The notes under the pieces were generated by a model. The model did no database searches, was not told the origin of the DNA, and was given only the letters and a program-made list of their open reading frames with translations. A stretch of 64,000 nucleotides of DNA from Prevotella sp. (GTDB lineage: Bacteria; Bacteroidota; Bacteroidia; Bacteroidales; Bacteroidaceae). The stretch's first letter is position 1. Each line of letters opens with the position of its first letter. This document shows positions 35,518 through 43,267 of the stretch, in pieces. A program made the position numbers and the translations under genes. The DNA is taken from assembly GCA_017428055.1 (NCBI GenBank), contig JAFRRN010000013.1, positions 16,733-80,732 of the forward strand. Reading direction: 5' to 3'.

Positions 35518-37065
35518 ATGAAAACGTATATGAATTGCAATCCTAATTTGGGATATCAAACTTTTATGAGATATTGTGGCATAGTAGTTCTTCTTGCCAT
35601 TGGTGGAAACGTTGCGTGGTCAGAGACTTTAACGCTTGACAATATCGTATATGAGCTTAACGAAAAAACAAAGACGGCAGAAGTCATCAGGATTTGCGAC
35701 AAGGGTATGGTAGAAACCGAGATTTCTCAGGAGTTCACAATTTTTAGTGGGACTTACTTTGTGACAGGAATCGCACCTAAATGCTTCGAAGATTGCAAGA
35801 AGTTGGAAACAGTTTTTATTCCGCGATATACCAAGATAATTGGTGACGAATGCTTCAAAGGCTGCTCCTCCTTGAAGTCCGTGAAGATACCATCCGATGT
35901 GGAAAGGTTAGGAAAGTTATGCTTTGCGGATTGCTCCCAATTGTCAGAAGTGGTGATAGACACCGAGAAGTTGGAGGGCATCCCCGAGGGTTGCTTTTCT
36001 GGCTGTACCAACTTAAGCCAGATGACCATCCGCATGAATACCCCACCTGCAAGGGTTCTCTCGACCACTGGCCATGACCAGTTCGCAGGTGCTGGCCCCA
36101 TGAACTATTTGTATGTCCCGCAAGGGTGTGAGGATGCTTATAGGGAATCAGACTTGTGGAAGGGTTGGGAAAACATCCTCCCGTTTGACTTCGAGGCGAT
36201 GGACGAGTATGATAAAAAGAAGCTAGTAGACTTAGGGAATGGTAAATACTTCAGCCATGAGAATGGTTTTTCCTATTCCTTAGACCATGAGCGGCTCACT
36301 GCGACATTCTTGGGCTTGAACTCTACTTATTTTGTCCCTTCTGGGGGTAAGGTTGACAACCCCAATTCTTTTGTTGTGAAAGTGGATATTCCCGACTACG
36401 TCTTGTTTGGCCAAAAGTTGTATACCGTGACCCGTTTAGGTAATAACTGCCTGAGCGACTATATGAATTTGAGCAGCGTCAGGTATCCTTCCGCATTGAA
36501 GGAACTGGGCGATGGATGTTTCCAGTTTAGTGGTACTGCTTATGTCAATTTACCGGAGGGTGTTGAAAAACTTGGAGCTTATTGTTTTGGAAGTAGTGAT
36601 GTTTTTTATGTCGACCTTCCCTCCTCGTTGTCTACCATTGGCAAGGGTTGTTTTTCCAGTTGTAATTATTTGAGGAGGGTAATCATCCGTTCAGGTGACT
36701 TGAAAACAGTCAGCGAGAAGTGCTTTGCCAATAGTTGGCAATTGTCAGAGCTGGTGTGTTATGCCAACGAGATTCCCGAGCTTGAATACGACGGCGACAA
36801 GAGCCCGTTCTACATGACGAATGCCAAGGAGGGAAAGCTTTATGTGCAGAAAGACTTGGTGGAGGCATACAAGGCTACCCCAGGGTGGAACGAGTGGAAG
36901 GATATCCTGCCTATCGATGCCTACGGCTCTGCCAACGGCATTGAGAATGTGAAAGACGGCAAGGCGGTGGACGCTGCCATCTATGACCTACAAGGTCGCA
37001 AGGTGCAGACTCCCCAGCGCGGTGGGCTGTACATCCAAGGCGGCAGGAAATTCATCTATCGGTAA
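35518..37065 (+). CDS. Secreted BspA-like leucine-rich-repeat protein, copy 2
   Basis: A 515-residue paralogue of the protein at 33294-34856. The signal peptide ends near AWS|ETL. LRR_5 repeats again fall in two blocks (PKCFEDCKKLETVFIPRYT, DECFKGCSSLKSVKIPSDV, KLCFADCSQLSEVVIDTEK; later CFQFSGTAYVNLPEGVEKL and CFSSCNYLRRVIIRSGD). The N-terminal two thirds have diverged strongly from copy 1, but the last 105 residues differ at only about nine positions. It carries the same sorting-like tail (IYDLQGRKVQ...GLYIQGGRKFIYR). The 3' end converges with the HAD phosphatase gene, 24 bp apart. Surface exposure and adhesion are inferred. Confidence 0.88.
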   Translation: MKTYMNCNPNLGYQTFMRYCGIVVLLAIGGNVAWSETLTLDNIVYELNEKTKTAEVIRICDKGMVETEISQEFTIFSGTYFVTGIAPKCFEDCKKLETVFIPRYTKIIGDECFKGCSSLKSVKIPSDVERLGKLCFADCSQLSEVVIDTEKLEGIPEGCFSGCTNLSQMTIRMNTPPARVLSTTGHDQFAGAGPMNYLYVPQGCEDAYRESDLWKGWENILPFDFEAMDEYDKKKLVDLGNGKYFSHENGFSYSLDHERLTATFLGLNSTYFVPSGGKVDNPNSFVVKVDIPDYVLFGQKLYTVTRLGNNCLSDYMNLSSVRYPSALKELGDGCFQFSGTAYVNLPEGVEKLGAYCFGSSDVFYVDLPSSLSTIGKGCFSSCNYLRRVIIRSGDLKTVSEKCFANSWQLSELVCYANEIPELEYDGDKSPFYMTNAKEGKLYVQKDLVEAYKATPGWNEWKDILPIDAYGSANGIENVKDGKAVDAAIYDLQGRKVQTPQRGGLYIQGGRKFIYR

Positions 37066-37109
37066 TTGGTCGTTTGGTGTTTTGGTCGTTTAGGGATTGA
37101 AGGGGCAAT
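36750..37109. repeat. Near-identical 360-bp segment, copy B
   Basis: Counterpart of 34541-34900. This copy is in its original setting: the non-coding part runs into the true 3' end of the HAD gene, whose stop codon is at 37090-37092. Confidence 0.85.
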
Positions 37110-37773
37110 CTCCTAAAGCGCCAAATAATATCCTGGGGGAAAGCAATTCCCTCAAGTCGTTGATAATCATGTCGGCATGGCACTCTTGCAATTCGGCGAG
37201 GGTGCCGTTTCCGTAAGTGACACCTACGGTTTGCGCCCCTGCCCGTTGCCCCATGAGGATGTCAAACGACATGTCTCCCACCACCAAGGTGTCCCCAGGC
37301 TTGAACCCTAACTCATTCATTGTCTTCAAAACGGGGAAGGGGTCGGGCTTGGCACGTTCCACATCGTCTGCGCCAAGGATATAAGTGATGTATTTATCCA
37401 ACGCGAAATCCCGAAGGAACTGTGTTACTGACTGATGGCTTCTACTTGTGGCAATGGTCAACACGCACCCTCTTTCGTATAGTTGCTGGACGGTTTCGTA
37501 AACATGGGGAAACAACTGCACGGCACCCGACACATTGTTTACATCAAACAACCTTCGATAAGTCTGGGCGCAAACCTCGCCCATCTCATCCGAGATGGGA
37601 AACAACACCTTGAAGCACTCTGCCAACGGAAGGCCTATACACTTGGCACATTGCTCACGGGTGCGCTTTTCCAAACCCAGTTCGTTGATGGTCATCATCA
37701 TCGTCTTGGTGATGAGGGCGTTGGTGTCGGCAAGCGTGCCATCGAAATCAAATATGATGAGGCGTTTATTCAT
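37090..37773 (-). CDS. HAD-family phosphatase (phosphoglycolate phosphatase-like)
   Basis: A 227-residue cytoplasmic phosphatase of HAD subfamily IA. The nucleophile motif FDFDGTLAD (D9, D11) is followed by a helical cap, motif II in IATSRSHQSVTQ and motifs III/IV in KPDPFPVLKTM with GDMSFDILMGQRAGA. The closest functional type is Gph/PpaX-like; the substrate is not certain. It overlaps the end of the upstream protease gene by 8 bp and is co-transcribed with it. Its last codons lie inside the repeat shared with the LRR region. Confidence 0.9.
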   Translation of the reverse strand: MNKRLIIFDFDGTLADTNALITKTMMMTINELGLEKRTREQCAKCIGLPLAECFKVLFPISDEMGEVCAQTYRRLFDVNNVSGAVQLFPHVYETVQQLYERGCVLTIATSRSHQSVTQFLRDFALDKYITYILGADDVERAKPDPFPVLKTMNELGFKPGDTLVVGDMSFDILMGQRAGAQTVGVTYGNGTLAELQECHADMIINDLRELLSPRILFGALGDCPFNP

Positions 37774-38809
37774 TCTTTACGATGACAAGGATGGTTTTCA
37801 TTCGGATATAGTCTTCTGACATATACATAAAGCCGCCGTATGGGTTGTTGTCGCCCCAAGAGTTCTTGGCGATGTAATATTTCTTCCCTCTTGGTGAATG
37901 GGCGATGCCCATCAGCTCCAAGCAATGGTCATCGGTGGTGGCAAACCGCTCAAAGGCCTGTTGGCGCAACGCCATCGTGTCTTTGGCCTGCGACAACTCA
38001 CGAGCCTGTTGCTTGGTGAGTGCGGCGATGCCCCAAGCAAAAGAGTAGCCGGGCTCGGTAGTGTCACCCTCCCAGCAGACGGGATGCCCTGCGCGAATTG
38101 ACGTGTCTATCCGTTGCATCAATGTGTCTATAGGAACATTCAGTGCCTTTTCCCGCGTCTGGTTATCGGGCAGTTCCAATACAAACTCCTGTCCAAAAGG
38201 ATGATGGGTGAAACTGGTCAATGCCACATATTCACGGGGGCGGCACACGCTATGGCCAAATTCCACCGGCGTATATTCCGCTCCTGCCATGAAAACAAAA
38301 CGCGGCATAAAGTCAATCTCCCCATCCAGGAAGTCGCCCGTATCCTTGTCAAGACGCTGCAAACCCCATTGCCTATGGGCTGCGTTGCGGGCGATGACCC
38401 TCAACTTGTTGCAGACCACATGGTAATTGACATCCTCCCTTTGGTGAAAAGAAGCGTATGGCTCCACCCCGTATGTGTCCAACAGGCGCAACGCCATGGG
38501 GGCGATGCCTCGCATGTCTACCATCTTGACTCCCTTGGAGAAATAGCTATCACGGGTGGCTTGTTGCAGCCACATCCTCGCCACATAGTCCTCTGACAGA
38601 CACACGGAGTCGCCTTGCATCAGATGCTCGGTCTCGATGGTTGCCAACATGGCATAAACCCAGCAAAACTGGCTGTTGCCTTGGTTCTTGACTGGCGTGG
38701 TCTCCAACCGCACCTCATCGACGAATATTCTCTTAGGGACGTTATGCTTCTTTGCGCACGACGAGAAAAGAAGCAAGGTGACAATGGTGTAATAAATCGT
38801 TTTATTCAT
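37766..38809 (-). CDS. C1-family papain-like cysteine peptidase, lipoprotein
   Basis: A 347-residue exported protease of the bleomycin-hydrolase/papain clan. The ATG at 38809 gives a lipoprotein signal with FSSC (Cys18). The open frame further upstream (to 39205) is antisense to the U32 gene and is not coding. The catalytic Cys49 sits in VKNQGNSQFCWVYAML, the His in TDDHCLELMGIAH, and the Asn in YIAKNSWGDNNPYGG, so all three papain residues are present. Likely anchored at the periplasmic or outer face and acting on peptides. Forms an operon with the HAD phosphatase. Confidence 0.88.
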   Translation of the reverse strand: MNKTIYYTIVTLLLFSSCAKKHNVPKRIFVDEVRLETTPVKNQGNSQFCWVYAMLATIETEHLMQGDSVCLSEDYVARMWLQQATRDSYFSKGVKMVDMRGIAPMALRLLDTYGVEPYASFHQREDVNYHVVCNKLRVIARNAAHRQWGLQRLDKDTGDFLDGEIDFMPRFVFMAGAEYTPVEFGHSVCRPREYVALTSFTHHPFGQEFVLELPDNQTREKALNVPIDTLMQRIDTSIRAGHPVCWEGDTTEPGYSFAWGIAALTKQQARELSQAKDTMALRQQAFERFATTDDHCLELMGIAHSPRGKKYYIAKNSWGDNNPYGGFMYMSEDYIRMKTILVIVKNE

Positions 38810-38838
38810 TTGTTGTGCAAAAATAATCAATATTTTCG

Positions 38839-38846
38839 TAACTTTG
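38839..38846 (+). promoter_or_regulatory. TAnnTTTG promoter box 5 bp before the U32 start codon
   Basis: TAACTTTG followed by CACCC and ATG at 38852. The predicted transcription start falls at the start codon, so the mRNA is probably leaderless. Confidence 0.6.
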
Positions 38847-38851
38847 CACCC

Positions 38852-40126
38852 ATGATTCCACAAAATATCAAAGATTATGAGATAATGGCTCCCGTGGGTT
38901 CCCGCGAGTCGTTGATGGCGGCGATCCAAGCTGGTGCCGACTCCGTCTATTTCGGCATCGGGCAACTGAACATGCGTTCGCATTCCGCCAACCACTTCAC
39001 CATCGATGACTTGCATGAGATTGCCACGATTTGCCAAGCCCACGACACCAAGACATACCTCACGGTCAACACCATCATTTACGATGACGACATCAAGGTG
39101 ATGCAACAGATATGCGATGCGGCACTGGAGGCAAACATCACTGCCGTGATCGCTTGCGACGTGGCGGTGATGAACTATTGCAACCGCATCGGGTTGGAAG
39201 TACACCTAAGCACCCAACTGAACATTTCCAATATCGAGGCATTGAAATTCTATGCGCAGTTTGCCGACGTGGTGGTATTGGCGCGGGAATTGCAGATGGA
39301 ACAAGTGGCACACATCTACCAACAAATCCAAGAACAAGACATTCGCGGACCGAAAGGCAACCCCATCCGCATCGAGATGTTTTGCCACGGCGCACTCTGC
39401 ATGGCGGTATCTGGGAAATGCTACATGAGCCTGGCAGATGCCAACCGCTCCGCCAACCGTGGCGAGTGCATCCAGATCTGCCGCCGCAGCTATATCCTCA
39501 CGGATGCGGAGACGGGCAACGAGATAGAGGTTGACAACAAATACCTGATGAGTCCCAAGGACTTGAAGACCATCCGTTTCATCAACCGCTTGATGGAGAG
39601 CGGTGTGCGGGTGTTTAAGATTGAGGGACGCGCACGGGGACCCGAATATGTCTATACCGTGGTGAAAGCCTACAAGGAGGCGATTGTCTCAGTCCTTGAC
39701 GGCACTTTCACCGAGGAGAAGAAAGACGAATGGGACCAGCGGCTTGCCACGGTGTTCAATCGCGGCTTTTGGGATGGCTACTACCAAGGGCAACGTCTCG
39801 GCGAATGGAACAAGAACTACGGTTCGAATGCCACGGAAAGGAAAGTGCTTGTGGGCAAGGTCGTTAAGTATTTCTCCAAACTTAACGTGGCAGAGGTGGC
39901 AGTGGAAGCCACAACGTTCTCCCTTGGCGAGAGGCTCCTCATCACGGGACCCACCACGGGGGCGATGTGGCTCACCGCCGACGAGATACGATATGACCTG
40001 AAACCCGTGGAGACGGCATTGCAGAAACAACTCGTTTCCATCCCTGTCCCTAACAAGGTACGACCCAATGATAAGTTGTTCAAGATTGTCCCCTCCCCCA
40101 ATAACCTTACAACAACACCTTTATAA
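38852..40126 (+). CDS. Peptidase U32 family protein (RlhA/TrhP-like RNA hydroxylation factor)
   Basis: A 424-residue U32 protein. The ATG at 38852 gives MIPQNIKDYEIMAPVGSRES, the normal opening; the earlier open frame is antisense. The TIM-barrel-like N-terminal part has GADSVYFGIGQLNMR and EVHLSTQLNISN. The Cys-rich block FCHGALCMAVSGKCYMS followed by RGECIQICRRSY supplies the cluster-binding cysteines of this family. E. coli relatives act in rRNA or tRNA hydroxylation rather than in proteolysis, so that function is more likely. Heads an operon with sufE and an SPOUT methyltransferase; the link to an iron-sulfur donor fits. Confidence 0.92.
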   Translation: MIPQNIKDYEIMAPVGSRESLMAAIQAGADSVYFGIGQLNMRSHSANHFTIDDLHEIATICQAHDTKTYLTVNTIIYDDDIKVMQQICDAALEANITAVIACDVAVMNYCNRIGLEVHLSTQLNISNIEALKFYAQFADVVVLARELQMEQVAHIYQQIQEQDIRGPKGNPIRIEMFCHGALCMAVSGKCYMSLADANRSANRGECIQICRRSYILTDAETGNEIEVDNKYLMSPKDLKTIRFINRLMESGVRVFKIEGRARGPEYVYTVVKAYKEAIVSVLDGTFTEEKKDEWDQRLATVFNRGFWDGYYQGQRLGEWNKNYGSNATERKVLVGKVVKYFSKLNVAEVAVEATTFSLGERLLITGPTTGAMWLTADEIRYDLKPVETALQKQLVSIPVPNKVRPNDKLFKIVPSPNNLTTTPL

Positions 40127-40131
40127 ATAAT

Positions 40132-40560
40132 ATGCAAACTATCAACGAAATACAAGACGAGATCATCGAAGAGTTCTCCGAACTCGACGACTGGATGGAC
40201 AAATACCAAATGCTCATCGACCTGGGCAATGACCTTGCCCCATTGGACGAGCAATACAAGACACCTCAAAACCTCATCGACGGTTGCCAAAGCCGCGTGT
40301 GGCTGCAATGCGACTACGCCGATGGCAAGCTGCATTTCCAAGCGGAGAGTGATGCACTCATCGTGAAAGGCATCATCGCACTCCTCATCCGTGTGTTGGA
40401 CGACCACACACCGCAGGAAATCCTTGATGCAGACCTCTATTTCATCGACCGAATAGGGCTGAAAGAACATCTTTCTCCCACCCGTTCCAATGGCCTGCTT
40501 GCCATGGTGAAACAAATCCGCATGTACGCATTGGCCTTCAAGACAAAAGAGGATGCGTAA
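40132..40560 (+). CDS. sufE: SufE-family cysteine desulfurase activator
   Basis: A 142-residue sulfur-acceptor protein. It takes persulfide from a cysteine desulfurase (SufS) on its loop cysteine, Cys52 in LIDGCQSRVW, and passes it to iron-sulfur cluster assembly. Further family marks are the N-terminal EEFSELDDWMDKYQMLIDLG and IVKGIIALLIRVLDDHTPQEI. Length is standard. It starts 5 bp after the U32 gene, and the next gene begins within its last codons. No SufS is encoded in this window. Confidence 0.93.
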   Translation: MQTINEIQDEIIEEFSELDDWMDKYQMLIDLGNDLAPLDEQYKTPQNLIDGCQSRVWLQCDYADGKLHFQAESDALIVKGIIALLIRVLDDHTPQEILDADLYFIDRIGLKEHLSPTRSNGLLAMVKQIRMYALAFKTKEDA

Positions 40561-41092
40561 ACTACGTACCATCGAAATGAACCGCCTCTCCATCGAGGAG
40601 TTCAAACAGGCCGACAAACTTCCGCTCATCGTCGTTCTCGACGACGTGCGCTCACTCTACAATGTTGGCTCCGTGTTCCGCACCTGTGACGCCTTCCGCG
40701 TGGAAGCCATCTACCTCTGTGGCATCACCGCCACGCCACCAAGCAACGAAATCCACAAGACTGCCCTCGGAGCGGAAGACTCCGTGGACTGGAAATACTT
40801 CAAGACTGCCGAGGAAGCCGTACACGACTTACACCAAAACGGCTACTTTGTCTATAGTGTTGAACAAGCGGAGGGAAGCACCAAGCTGAATGATGTGGGA
40901 TGGAGGATGGAGAATTTACGACCATCAAAATTTGCCATCGTCTTAGGCAACGAGGTGAAGGGCGTTCACCAAAGCGTCATCGACCTCTCCGACGGTTGCC
41001 TTGAAATCCCACAATTCGGCACCAAGCACTCGATGAACGTCGCCGTCACCGCCGGCATCGTCATTTGGGAATTCGCCAAACATTGCATCTAA
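40553..41092 (+). CDS. TrmH/SpoU-family RNA 2'-O-methyltransferase
   Basis: A 179-residue SPOUT methyltransferase that methylates ribose 2'-OH in tRNA or rRNA using SAM bound in a trefoil knot. Motif 1 is NVGSVFRTCDAFRVEAIYLCG, motif 2 FAIVLGNEVKGV, and motif 3 CLEIPQFGTKHSMNVAVTAGI. It lacks the N-terminal substrate-binding extension of RlmB, so the target RNA is uncertain. It overlaps sufE by 8 bp. Confidence 0.92.
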   Translation: MRKLRTIEMNRLSIEEFKQADKLPLIVVLDDVRSLYNVGSVFRTCDAFRVEAIYLCGITATPPSNEIHKTALGAEDSVDWKYFKTAEEAVHDLHQNGYFVYSVEQAEGSTKLNDVGWRMENLRPSKFAIVLGNEVKGVHQSVIDLSDGCLEIPQFGTKHSMNVAVTAGIVIWEFAKHCI

Positions 41093-41159
41093 AGGCCGCC
41101 ATTTAGGCAGCGTATTAGTTCCCGTTAGGCTATGTCCATGTCGGACAAAGAATCGCAAA

Positions 41160-41187
41160 GGCCGCATATCCTTTCGGTTATGCGACC
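41160..41187 (+). terminator. Hairpin between convergent genes
   Basis: GGCCGCATA pairs with TATGCGACC over a 10-nt loop, with one mismatch. It lies in the 207-bp gap between the methyltransferase and the anti-sigma gene. No strong T-run follows, so this is a weak terminator call. Confidence 0.4.
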
Positions 41188-41299
41188 TTGCTGCCTTTAG
41201 TATGTTATGAAAATTTTGAGAGAATAGCGAAACCTCACGGCTTCTTGTTTGTTTTACAAATGATTGTTACTGTTATAAATAGAAAGCATAGAAAAATTA

Positions 41300-41791
41300 T
41301 CAATTGGTAGTGGGTGTAACCATCTCAATCGGCGTTGCCTGTAAGTTGCTCTGCTTCATGGAGTCTACAACGGTGGAGTCTTTGGCAAGTGCCACTGTGG
41401 TGCCTTGGACTGTTTGTTCGACGGTCGCCATGTTGGCATTGTAGTCACTCTCGTTATTGAATGCCACTTGTGCCGCATTACCCAGTGTGAGGATAATGGC
41501 TACAATAGCGGCCGCCCTGAATAATGGCATTAGCCTTGTAGCGAGTGTCACTGTATGCGCCTTGACGGTGGTAGGTTCATCGATGGCAGCGAAAACCTTG
41601 TCATCAAATTCGTCTCCCAGTTTATTGCTCTTGCGCTCCACCTGTTCATAGAGGAACAGCGGGCGGAATGCCTCCATTTCTCTGGGGATGTCGATTTGGC
41701 TGAAGAACGCACGGAGGATTTCCTCTTCCTCGAGGGTTGTCTCGCCGTTCCAATAGCGTTCGAGCAGTTGGTCGATGTATTTATAGTCCAT
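41300..41791 (-). CDS. Membrane protein, probable anti-sigma partner of the ECF factor
   Basis: A 163-residue single-pass membrane protein. The cytoplasmic N-terminus (residues 1-85, DYKYIDQLLERYWNGETTLEEEEILRAFF) has the short helical pattern of Bacteroidota anti-sigma-like proteins encoded behind ECF genes. A transmembrane helix (FRAAAIVAIILTLGNAAQVAF) and a low-complexity periplasmic tail rich in Thr and Val follow. It overlaps the ECF gene by 11 bp. Homologues in Prevotella are sometimes misnamed; no enzymatic motif is present. Confidence 0.78.
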   Translation of the reverse strand: MDYKYIDQLLERYWNGETTLEEEEILRAFFSQIDIPREMEAFRPLFLYEQVERKSNKLGDEFDDKVFAAIDEPTTVKAHTVTLATRLMPLFRAAAIVAIILTLGNAAQVAFNNESDYNANMATVEQTVQGTTVALAKDSTVVDSMKQSNLQATPIEMVTPTTN

Positions 41792-42290
41792 AGTTGTCTA
41801 TTTCTTGAAACTTTTGTTTGATGGCTTGTCGCGCCCTAAATATGTTGACTTTCACTTGTTGCTCTGTGATGTCGAGGATGGTGGCGATTTCCTTGTATGC
41901 CTTACCCTCAAAATCCCGCAGCTGAACACAGCTTCTCTGTTTCTCTGGCAAAGAGTCGATGATGGTCTTGACGGCTTGCACCCTGTCTTTCTGTATGATA
42001 TGCTCGTAGGGGTTGAGCGACTTATCTGGGGTCTCATTGTCCATCTGTTCCACATCTCCCCTTTTTTCCTTTTTTTTGAGAAAGTCGAGCGATAGGTTTC
42101 TACAAATGGTGAGGGTGAATGCCTCGATAGACTCTATCTGTTCCCATTGTTCTCGCCGATTCCAGACCTTGATGAGCGTCTCCTGCACGATGTCCTCCGA
42201 TTCTGTACTGTCAAGTGTAATGCGCAATGCCAGACGGTAGAGCATGTCCTTTAATGGCAGTATATCGTTACGGAAACTGACTTTTTTCAT
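41781..42290 (-). CDS. ECF-type RNA polymerase sigma factor
   Basis: A 169-residue extracytoplasmic-function sigma factor. Region 2 shows DSTESEDIVQETLIKVWNR and the -10 recognition helix (AFTLTICRNLSLDFLKKK). Region 4 shows LPEKQRSCVQLRDFEGKAYKEIATIL and a helix-turn-helix ending NIFRARQAIKQKF. It is encoded ahead of and overlapping a membrane protein gene that is probably its anti-sigma partner. Its own promoter is not evident. Target genes are unknown. Confidence 0.93.
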   Translation of the reverse strand: MKKVSFRNDILPLKDMLYRLALRITLDSTESEDIVQETLIKVWNRREQWEQIESIEAFTLTICRNLSLDFLKKKEKRGDVEQMDNETPDKSLNPYEHIIQKDRVQAVKTIIDSLPEKQRSCVQLRDFEGKAYKEIATILDITEQQVKVNIFRARQAIKQKFQEIDNYGL

Positions 42291-42360
42291 CTTCTCTCTA
42301 TAATGAACGACGACTATGTTGGAGAAAAGTTACAATTGTAGGGTTAATAATTATTAATTC

Positions 42361-42368
42361 TACTTTTG
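42361..42368 (+). promoter_or_regulatory. Promoter-like TAnnTTTG box facing argB antisense
   Basis: TACTTTTG on the plus strand with TTG at 42336-42338, 22 bp upstream. No plus-strand gene follows before the opposing argB. It could be a small or antisense RNA promoter, or chance. Confidence 0.3.
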
Positions 42369-42513
42369 CAAGAAAGGGTTGAAAAGGAAAGAAGGGAGCT
42401 GCATGAATGTAAAGGGAATAAGAACGACTATCGTCCATGATAAGAGAGGAACGCATACAACGTTCCACCATTCCCCTTCATCCTCCATTCATTTTACTTG
42501 AAAACTCGCGGAA

Positions 42514-43266
42514 TCAACTACCAGAACATACGACCGTTCCATTGATGATGACTTCTTTCACCCCGGCATCTATAGCGGCAAAAGCATTCTCCATCTTGGG
42601 AATCATGCCGCCAGAGATAATGCCTTCATCAAGGAGTCGCTTAAAGGAAGCTCGGGTAATGATAGGGATGACACTGTTTTCGTCATCGGGATTACTTAAC
42701 ACTCCTTTTTTTTCAAAACTGAAGGTGAGAGACACATCGTAACAGGTCGCAAGAGCCTTGGCAACCTCTGAGGCGATAGTGTCGGCATTTGTGTTAAGGA
42801 CATTTCCTTGTCCGTCATGAGTGAGTGGTGCCATAACAGGCGTTAGGCCCGACTCTATGAGAGTGCGTAAAGCATTGCCATCAACACGTTCCACATCTCC
42901 CACGAAACCAAAATCCACTCCATCCTTGATGGGTCGCTTGTGGCTATGAATAACATCCATGTCCGCACCTGTAAGCCCAATGGCATTAATGCCACGTGCC
43001 TGAAGTAATGCCACGAGGTTTTTATTGACCAATCCACCATAGACCATCGTCACCACTTCGAGCATTTGGGCATCGGTAATGCGGCGACCATTCACCATCT
43101 GACTCTCTATACCTAATGCGGCAGCTATCTTAGTGGCTTTCCGTCCGCCCCCATGAATCAAGACTTTCTTGCCCTCGATGGCGCAAAAAGTGTCTAACAA
43201 CCGAGAGAGCTGTGACTCGTCTTCCACCACAGCTCCTCCCACTTTCAGTATTGTAATTTTATCCAT
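42514..43266 (-). CDS. argB: Acetylglutamate kinase
   Basis: Phosphorylates N-acetylglutamate in arginine synthesis. The 250-residue amino-acid-kinase fold protein shows ITILKVGGAVVEDE, the glycine-rich HGGGRKATKIAAALG, NARITDA-like NGRRITDAQM, and the late SGGMIPKMENAFAAID. It lies 1 bp after speA, so arginine synthesis and breakdown genes share a transcript. No other arg genes are nearby. Confidence 0.95.
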   Translation of the reverse strand: MDKITILKVGGAVVEDESQLSRLLDTFCAIEGKKVLIHGGGRKATKIAAALGIESQMVNGRRITDAQMLEVVTMVYGGLVNKNLVALLQARGINAIGLTGADMDVIHSHKRPIKDGVDFGFVGDVERVDGNALRTLIESGLTPVMAPLTHDGQGNVLNTNADTIASEVAKALATCYDVSLTFSFEKKGVLSNPDDENSVIPIITRASFKRLLDEGIISGGMIPKMENAFAAIDAGVKEVIINGTVVCSGS

Positions 43267-43267
43267 A

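Noticed and set aside
33294-37109. Diversity-generating retroelement explaining the variable/constant LRR pattern
   Set aside because: No reverse transcriptase or template repeat is present; the constant part is the 3' end and differences are not adenine-specific. Gene conversion after duplication is enough.
38810-39205. N-terminal extension of the cysteine peptidase frame
   Set aside because: The extension is antisense to the U32 gene; the lipoprotein signal starting at 38809 is the natural N-terminus.
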